7,674 nt of DNA from Planktothrix sp. UBA8402. Lineage in GTDB: Bacteria > Cyanobacteriota > Cyanobacteriia > Cyanobacteriales > Microcoleaceae. Location of the stretch: assembly GCA_003456035.1 (NCBI GenBank), contig DMPJ01000351.1, positions 2,244 to 9,917 of the forward strand. Reading direction: 5' to 3'. A program made the translations under genes and the position numbers. This document shows, piece after piece, positions 4,894 to 7,674 of this stretch. Each line of letters opens with the position of its first letter. The stretch's first letter is position 1. The notes beneath the pieces are model-generated. The model saw nothing but the letters and a program-made list of their open reading frames with translations, was not told where the DNA came from and made no database searches.

Positions 4894-6468
4894 ATGACTA
4901 TTAGTAACTTGAACGCAGCTAACAAACTTCTTCGCCAAGGTCAGTTCAATGAAGCCATTCTCAGCTACAATCAATTTCTGGAGGAACAACCTAACTCAGC
5001 TTGGGGCTACCACAATTTAGGAGAAGCCCTAACCCAAGAGGGAGATTTTGAACCCGCAATCATTGCTTACCGCAAAGCGATTCAACTTAACCCCAATTCA
5101 GCTTGGTTTTATGACAAATTGGGGACGGTTTTATTTCAACAAGGGGTTCTGAATGAAGCCGTGGCTTGTTTTAGCCAAGCTATTGCCCTTGATCCATTTT
5201 ACGAATTTTACAATAACTTGGCTAGAGCTTTAACAGAATTGGGAAATTTTCCAGAAGCGATTTCCAGCTTACAACAGTCTTTGCAGTTAAAACCCAACTC
5301 CTTTGAAGCCTATAGCCTATTAGGAGATGCTTTTTTCCAACAAGAAAATTTTCCACAAGCCTTGATATCTTACCGTCAAGGATTGGAAATCAATCCTTAT
5401 TGGCCCGAAGGCTATTTTAAGTTGGGGCAGATCCAGGCAAGATTGGATCAGGAGGAAGATGGGATTTCTAGTTACCGCCGAGCTTGTCAACTTGATCCCA
5501 ATCTTATAGAAGCTTATCAGCAGTTAAGGACTATCTTAGAAAAACGTAAAGACGGGCAAGAAGTGATCAAATTATACCGTCGAGCTTGTAAATTTAACCC
5601 CGAATCGGTTGAACTCTTGCAGGAATTAGGAAACCTTTTAGCTGATCAACAGCAGTGGCAAGAGGCTATAATTTATCTGCGTCAAGTTTGCCAACTGGAC
5701 GATCACTTAGTTGAGGTCTGGGAACAGTTAGGACAAGGGTTAGTCGAACTGGGAGAATGGGAAGAAGCCCTAGATGTGTACCGTCACCTGACAGAACTTG
5801 CTCCATCCGTAGCTATTTATAATCAAGTAGGACAAGTTTTAACGGAGTTGCATCGAGGGGAAGAAGCGATCGCCATCTTTCAGCAAGCTAAGGCTTTAGA
5901 TGCCAAACTCACCGAGATTTATATTGGCTTAGGTGATTCCTATAGCCAAATATATCAGTGGCAAGATGGGATCACAGCTTATCAGCAAGCTCTGGAACTA
6001 GATCCAGAAAATCCCCTAACGGTTGAGGATAAGTTACAACGGGCTGAACAAAAACAAAGTCAGTTTGAGCAAGCTGTTAAAACCCATAGCAACTTTCCAC
6101 CCACATCCGCAGAGGATTATCTAAATTTAGGCCAAACTTTGAGACAACAGGGTTTAATTGAAGATGCCCTGGCTGCGTTTCGTCAAGCTTGTATTCTCAA
6201 TCCCCATTCCCCGATTAATTACCACTTGTTTGGTCATAGCTTCGCTATGGTTCAGAAGTGGGATGATGCCATTAGCTGTTATCGCCGGGCTTGTGAAATT
6301 TTCTCTGAGTCGCCAGATATTCATTTACATTGGGGAGAAGCCTTAGAACAGAAGGAAAACTATCAAGATGCACTAACTTATTTGCAAAAAGCTATTAATC
6401 TCAAACCGGATTTTGATTTGGCTTATGAAGCAATGGGTCGTGTGATTTCAAAGAAAAAAGGGAGTTAA
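4894..6468 (+). CDS. Tetratricopeptide repeat protein, probably frameshifted near its 3' end
   Basis: This is a 524-residue soluble protein made almost entirely of about 15 consecutive 34-residue TPR units. Each has the usual small and aromatic positions and a Pro near the end of helix B (for example NLGEALTQEGDFEPAIIAYR at 41-60). One unit near residues 370-400 is degenerate. TPR arrays form a superhelix that binds protein partners, so this is a scaffold with no visible enzymatic domain, signal peptide or membrane helix. The ATG at 4894 is the first codon of the first repeat; no Shine-Dalgarno is present. The last unit stops after helix A at ISKKKGS, just past an A6G3 run. Frame +1 then continues with TPR-like sequence to a stop at 6611-6613, so the ancestral protein was probably about 50 residues longer. 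It diverges from the sulfotransferase-like gene, and with cyanobacterial TPR and sulfotransferase genes often linked, a functional connection is plausible. Confidence 0.88.
   Translation: MTISNLNAANKLLRQGQFNEAILSYNQFLEEQPNSAWGYHNLGEALTQEGDFEPAIIAYRKAIQLNPNSAWFYDKLGTVLFQQGVLNEAVACFSQAIALDPFYEFYNNLARALTELGNFPEAISSLQQSLQLKPNSFEAYSLLGDAFFQQENFPQALISYRQGLEINPYWPEGYFKLGQIQARLDQEEDGISSYRRACQLDPNLIEAYQQLRTILEKRKDGQEVIKLYRRACKFNPESVELLQELGNLLADQQQWQEAIIYLRQVCQLDDHLVEVWEQLGQGLVELGEWEEALDVYRHLTELAPSVAIYNQVGQVLTELHRGEEAIAIFQQAKALDAKLTEIYIGLGDSYSQIYQWQDGITAYQQALELDPENPLTVEDKLQRAEQKQSQFEQAVKTHSNFPPTSAEDYLNLGQTLRQQGLIEDALAAFRQACILNPHSPINYHLFGHSFAMVQKWDDAISCYRRACEIFSESPDIHLHWGEALEQKENYQDALTYLQKAINLKPDFDLAYEAMGRVISKKKGS
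5866..5873. repeat. HIP1 octamer GCGATCGC
   Basis: This is a second perfect GCGATCGC palindrome, inside the TPR gene. Confidence 0.9.
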
Positions 6469-6613
6469 TTTAGATCCTCTGTCTCGCTATCAGGAAATCC
6501 ATAAAAATAGTCCTACTGATCCTGAAACTGCTCAGGATCTAGGACAACAATTACACCGTCAAGGCTATTCAAAAGAAGTGACTAATCTTATATTTAGTGA
6601 AAATTCAGTTTAA
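6464..6613 (+). pseudogene. Out-of-frame 3' remnant of the TPR gene
   Basis: In the +1 frame relative to the TPR gene, the sequence from GTT at 6464 reads VNLDPLSRYQEIHKNSP, then ETAQDLGQQLHRQGYSKEV, ending SENSV and TAA (6611-6613). The LGQQLHRQG stretch mirrors LGQTLRQQG of an upstream TPR unit. There is no start codon of its own at the beginning. Removing one A from the A6 run (6454-6459) joins it in frame to the TPR protein as ISKKKGVNLDPL. Either the gene is a frameshift allele or the base is a homopolymer sequencing error. The rest of the gap, 6614-6688, is AT-rich with one Shine-Dalgarno-like site. Confidence 0.7.
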
Positions 6614-6634
6614 TATTCAAACCTACTCTTGTCC

Positions 6635-6652
6635 AGGAGGTAAATGCAGTGA
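6635..6652 (+). promoter_or_regulatory. Strong Shine-Dalgarno followed by a two-codon start-stop
   Basis: AGGAGG (6635-6640) stands 3 nt before ATG-CAG-TGA (6644-6652). An overlapping GTG at 6649 opens a nine-codon frame to TAA at 6676-6678. None of these can be the start of the phosphatase gene, because in-frame stops lie at 6650-6652 and 6668-6670. It may be a translational leader or a relic; function is not established. Confidence 0.4.
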
Positions 6653-6688
6653 TTTTTATAAAAATTTTGAAGTTTTAACTCAATTAAT

Positions 6689-7674
6689 ATGAATCAAGAT
6701 AACTTTTTTGATATTTGTCATCTGAGTCTTAATAAAAAAGGCGAAGAACTTTGTGGTGATCAAGTTAAATTTAAAAAAACCGAAAATAAAAGCACAATTG
6801 TTTTATCGGATGGGTTAGGAAGTGGGGTAAAAGCCAGTATTTTAGCTACTCTCACCACTGAAATTTTAATCACCATGTTAAATGCAGATGTTCCCCTAGA
6901 GGAAGTGATTAAAACCGTAATTGGAACCTTACCTATCTGTCAGGTCAGAAAAATTGCCTATGCCACCTTTACGATTATTTCAATTAATCATTTAACCAAT
7001 GAATTCACGGTGATTAATTTTGATAATCCTCCGATTCTTTATTTTAAAAAAGGTCGAATTGTTAAATTAGAAACAAAAATTGATCAGATTTTAGGTAAAA
7101 AAATTCAATCTTCAGAAGGAATATTAGAACGGGGAGATTTTATTGGGGCTATTAGTGATGGTATCCTTTACGCTGGGTTAGGGGATACGATGAATTTTGG
7201 CTGGGGTTGGGATAATATTGCTAAATATATGGAGCGGATTTTTATTAGTCAAGCGACTAATTCTCGAACAATTATTGAACAAGTCCTATCAGAAACCCGT
7301 TCTTTATATCGGGAAAAAATTGGCGATGATGCCACATTTGTGGGGGTTTATGTTAGAAAACCCAACCCGGTAATGATTTTTACTGGCCCGCCTTTGGATA
7401 TTACTCAGGATGAATTGTATGCGCGTAGGTTATTAAATTTCCCTGGTCGAAAGGTTATTTGTGGAGGAACAACAGGAAATTTAGTGGCAAATTATATGGG
7501 AGAAACCATTGAAATGGATATTGCTACGATGCGAAAAGATTTACCGCCTATTGGTAAATTAAAAGAAGTGGATTTAGTTACTGAAGGAATTTTAACTATC
7601 TCTAAAGCTACGGAAATATTGAGAAAATGTAAGGGAGATATTGCTCGTTTGGCTTCTGATAATAACGGGGCAAT
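6689..7674 (+). CDS. SpoIIE-type PP2C family serine/threonine phosphatase, 3'-truncated by window edge
   Basis: There are 328 complete codons with no stop before the window end. Residues 1 to about 221 are a PP2C/SpoIIE domain. Metal-coordinating motifs are GD at 23-24, VLSDGLGSG at 38-46, AISDGILYAG at 154-163 and GDDATFVGVYV at 211-221. All the aspartates needed for a two-metal phosphatase are present. The substrate is expected to be a phosphoprotein, such as an anti-sigma antagonist in a partner-switching pathway. Residues from about 226 on form a second conserved domain with GPPLDITQDEL, VICGGTTGNLVANYMG near 259-274 and PPIGKL..VDLVTEG near 290-308. I recall a similar tail in SpoIIE-like proteins of anaerobes, but its role is unknown to me. 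The ATG at 6689 is the only usable start, since in-frame stops lie just upstream, and it has no Shine-Dalgarno. It follows the TPR gene on the same strand and might be co-transcribed with it. Confidence 0.87.
   Translation, partial: MNQDNFFDICHLSLNKKGEELCGDQVKFKKTENKSTIVLSDGLGSGVKASILATLTTEILITMLNADVPLEEVIKTVIGTLPICQVRKIAYATFTIISINHLTNEFTVINFDNPPILYFKKGRIVKLETKIDQILGKKIQSSEGILERGDFIGAISDGILYAGLGDTMNFGWGWDNIAKYMERIFISQATNSRTIIEQVLSETRSLYREKIGDDATFVGVYVRKPNPVMIFTGPPLDITQDELYARRLLNFPGRKVICGGTTGNLVANYMGETIEMDIATMRKDLPPIGKLKEVDLVTEGILTISKATEILRKCKGDIARLASDNNGA

Noticed and set aside
6158..6346. Plus-strand open frame of 62 codons inside the TPR gene
   Set aside because: It is an alternate frame of TPR units with hydrophobic, unstructured composition.

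Overview
The window looks like chromosomal DNA of a filamentous cyanobacterium of the Planktothrix/Oscillatoria type. The reasons are: AT-rich coding sequence; two GCGATCGC (HIP1) octamers, at 529-536 and 5866-5873; a GAF plus class III nucleotide cyclase protein; a sulfotransferase-like protein of a type I associate with cyanobacteria; a large TPR protein; and short palindromic repeats with TGAA loops followed by CTACACA. The genus is an inference from memory, not from a search.

Layout, left to right. (1) 1-1248, plus strand: the 3' part of a GAF-adenylate/guanylate cyclase gene, open to the left edge. (2) A 43-bp convergent gap carrying a GC-rich hairpin. (3) 1292-2350, minus strand: a complete polytopic UDP-sugar:polyprenyl-phosphate transferase of the WecA/TagO/MraY superfamily. 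(4) 2351-2649: a 299-bp gap filled mainly by three tandem units of a modular two-hairpin repeat. (5) 2650-4749, minus strand: a 699-residue protein with an N-terminal sulfotransferase-like fold, a coiled coil of about 300 residues and a small C-terminal domain. Its last 16 codons and stop lie in a fourth, oppositely oriented copy of the repeat. (6) 4750-4893: a divergent intergenic region with a sigma70-like promoter and a perfect 12-bp inverted repeat. (7) 4894-6468, plus strand: a protein of about 15 TPR units whose frame ends early. The next frame continues with TPR-like sequence to 6613, which suggests a one-base frameshift at an A6 run. (8) A short gap with a strong AGGAGG that serves only a two-codon ATG-CAG-TGA. 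(9) 6689 to the right edge, plus strand: a SpoIIE-type PP2C phosphatase with an extra C-terminal domain, cut by the window end.

How the genes may work together. The two minus-strand genes could both serve cell-surface polysaccharide: one starts lipid-linked glycan synthesis, and the other resembles PAPS-dependent sulfotransferases, although several of its expected signature residues are altered. The divergent coiled-coil and TPR genes share one regulatory region, and both encode protein-interaction scaffolds, so a joint assembly is plausible but unproven. The outermost genes are signalling proteins (cyclic nucleotide synthesis; serine/threonine dephosphorylation). Nothing in the sequence links them mechanistically to the middle genes.

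The most unusual content is the repeat family. The linker is conserved while the stems vary with pairing kept, and one copy provides the C-terminus of a protein. The next most unusual items are the altered sulfotransferase site, the perfect dyad and the TPR frameshift.
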